Shown here: positions 63,093-64,000 of the stretch, one piece after another
Layout: each line of letters opens with the position of its first letter
How positions within the stretch are numbered: position 1 is the stretch's first letter
Origin: JADFNB01 sp036397455
GTDB lineage: Bacteria; Gemmatimonadota; Gemmatimonadetes; Gemmatimonadales; GWC2-71-9
Length of the DNA: 64,000 bases
Direction of reading: 5' to 3'
Assembly (NCBI GenBank): GCA_036397455.1
Contig: DASWIX010000011.1
Span: forward strand, 76,300 to 140,299
Translations under genes and position numbers: made by a program
The notes under the pieces: model-generated
The model's database searches: none
Seen by the model: only the letters and a program-made list of their open reading frames with translations
What the model was told of the DNA's origin: nothing

Positions 63093-64000
63093 GTGCCCGT
63101 GTCGTTCGTGCACCGCGGGGCACGGAGATTTCGTGCCGCGGTTGGGTGCAGGAAGCCGCCCTGCGCATGCTCATGAACAACCTCGATCCCGAGGTCGCCG
63201 AGAAACCTGACGAGCTGGTGGTTTACGGCGGCATCGGCCGGGCGGCGCGCGACTGGCGCTGCTACGACAAGATCGTCGCGGCGTTGCGCGACCTGGAGCG
63301 CGACGAGACGCTGCTGATCCAGTCGGGCAAGCCGGTCGGCGTGTTCCGCACGCACCCCGACGCGCCGCGCGTGCTGCTCGCCAACTCCAACCTGGTGCCG
63401 CACTGGGCGACCTGGGAGAAATTCCACGAGCTCGACCGCGCCGGGCTGATGATGTACGGCCAGATGACCGCCGGGTCGTGGATCTATATCGGCAGCCAGG
63501 GCATCGTCCAGGGCACCTACGAGACCTTCGTCGAGATGGGCCGCCGGCATTACGGCGGGAACCTGCGCGGCAAGTGGATCCTGACCGGCGGGCTGGGCGG
63601 CATGGGCGGGGCGCAGCCGCTCGCCGCCACCATGGCCGGCGCCTCGATGCTGGCGGTCGAATGCCGGCCGGGCCGCATCGAGCGGCGGCTCGAGACCGGC
63701 TATCTCGACCGCCGCGCCGACGACCTCGACGCGGCCCTGGAGATCGTGCGCGGCGCCTGCGCCAAGGGCGAGGCGGTGTCGGTCGGACTTCTCGGCAACG
63801 CCGCCGACGTGTTCCCGGAGCTGGCCCGGCGCGGCGTCCGTCCCGACGCCGTCACCGACCAGACCTCGGCGCATGATCCGCTGCACGGCTATCTGCCGGC
63901 CGGCTGGACGCTCGATCGCTGGGAACAGATGCAGACGAGCGAACCCGCGGCCGTGATCGACGCCGCCAAGGACTCGATGGCCGTCCAGGTGCGCGCCATG
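63089..64000 (+). CDS. hutU: Urocanate hydratase (urocanase), 3' end outside the window
   Basis: The first 304 codons of an open frame with no stop before the window edge. Urocanase hydrates urocanate to imidazolonepropionate. Motifs: VRAPRGTEISCRGWVQEAAL, YGGIGRAARDWRCYDKIVAA, LIQSGKPVGVFRTH, MMYGQMTAGSWIYIGSQGIV, LTGGLGGMGGAQPLAATMAG and TDQTSAHDPLHGYLPAGW, all conserved. AGGAAGGAG precedes the ATG, which overlaps the hutH stop. After about codon 20 the gene is almost exclusively GGC/CGC/CTG in its codons, unlike the mixed GGG/GGT/CGG use of the neighbours; this suggests a different origin for this part of the sequence. Confidence 0.93.
   Translation, partial: MSARVVRAPRGTEISCRGWVQEAALRMLMNNLDPEVAEKPDELVVYGGIGRAARDWRCYDKIVAALRDLERDETLLIQSGKPVGVFRTHPDAPRVLLANSNLVPHWATWEKFHELDRAGLMMYGQMTAGSWIYIGSQGIVQGTYETFVEMGRRHYGGNLRGKWILTGGLGGMGGAQPLAATMAGASMLAVECRPGRIERRLETGYLDRRADDLDAALEIVRGACAKGEAVSVGLLGNAADVFPELARRGVRPDAVTDQTSAHDPLHGYLPAGWTLDRWEQMQTSEPAAVIDAAKDSMAVQVRAM

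Overview
The window reads as a GC-rich (about two thirds G+C by eye), densely packed chromosome segment from a free-living diderm bacterium. A complete Tol-Pal set, BamD, an LptD-type outer-membrane protein and many lipoproteins show an outer membrane. GTG/TTG/CTG starts, 1-4 bp start/stop overlaps and nearly all genes on the + strand are typical of it. Gene content and the style of the secreted TPR/lipoprotein genes would fit Gemmatimonadota, but that is an inference; there is no rRNA here. I see no insertion sequence, prophage, CRISPR array or replication origin.

Layout. 0-5 kb: inositol-3-phosphate synthase, then a copper module (membrane cupredoxin, CopA ATPase, small unknown, CopZ). 5-9 kb: 2-oxoacid dehydrogenase E1alpha, E1beta and E2, interrupted between E1beta and E2 by an opposite-strand gene resembling a Y1/REP transposase without its HUH motif. 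9-12 kb: PHP phosphoesterase, a peroxiredoxin whose catalytic Cys codon is an in-frame TGA (probable selenoprotein), thioredoxin reductase, MBL hydrolase and a tiny zinc-ribbon protein. 12-19 kb: Rrf2 regulator with an E1-rhodanese sulfur-transfer protein, tRNA-Leu(CAG), smpB, a cell-wall amidase, a TPR lipoprotein, pyrD and pyrF. 19.2-22.3 kb: rpmJ-rpsM-rpsK-rpsD-rpoA-rplQ with a clear promoter and terminator. rpmB follows on the minus strand.

22.7-36 kb: a sugar-nucleotide block. It has GDP-mannose dehydratase and a partner reductase/epimerase; carB and murB; a four-gene set matching WbpD/E/B/A (UDP-2,3-diacetamido-glucuronate route); then UDP-glucose dehydrogenase, UDP-xylose synthase and a UDP-glucuronate-type 4-epimerase. 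No glycosyltransferases lie in the window. 36-49 kb: TPR proteins, bamD, nadD, secA, radC, relA/spoT, uvrB, tsaE, tsaB, rimI, ssb. 49.6-61.5 kb: LysM protein, epimerase, tolQ-tolR-tolA-like-tolB-pal-cpoB, then one 1173-codon reading frame joining a complete TatC to a complete LptD, followed by an FN3-like lipoprotein. 61.6-64 kb: hutH and the start of hutU, whose codon use changes sharply.

The two most unusual items are the Sec-type peroxiredoxin beside thioredoxin reductase, and the TatC-LptD fusion. In the fusion, the junction has the layout of a cleavable signal peptide placed after the sixth TatC helix.
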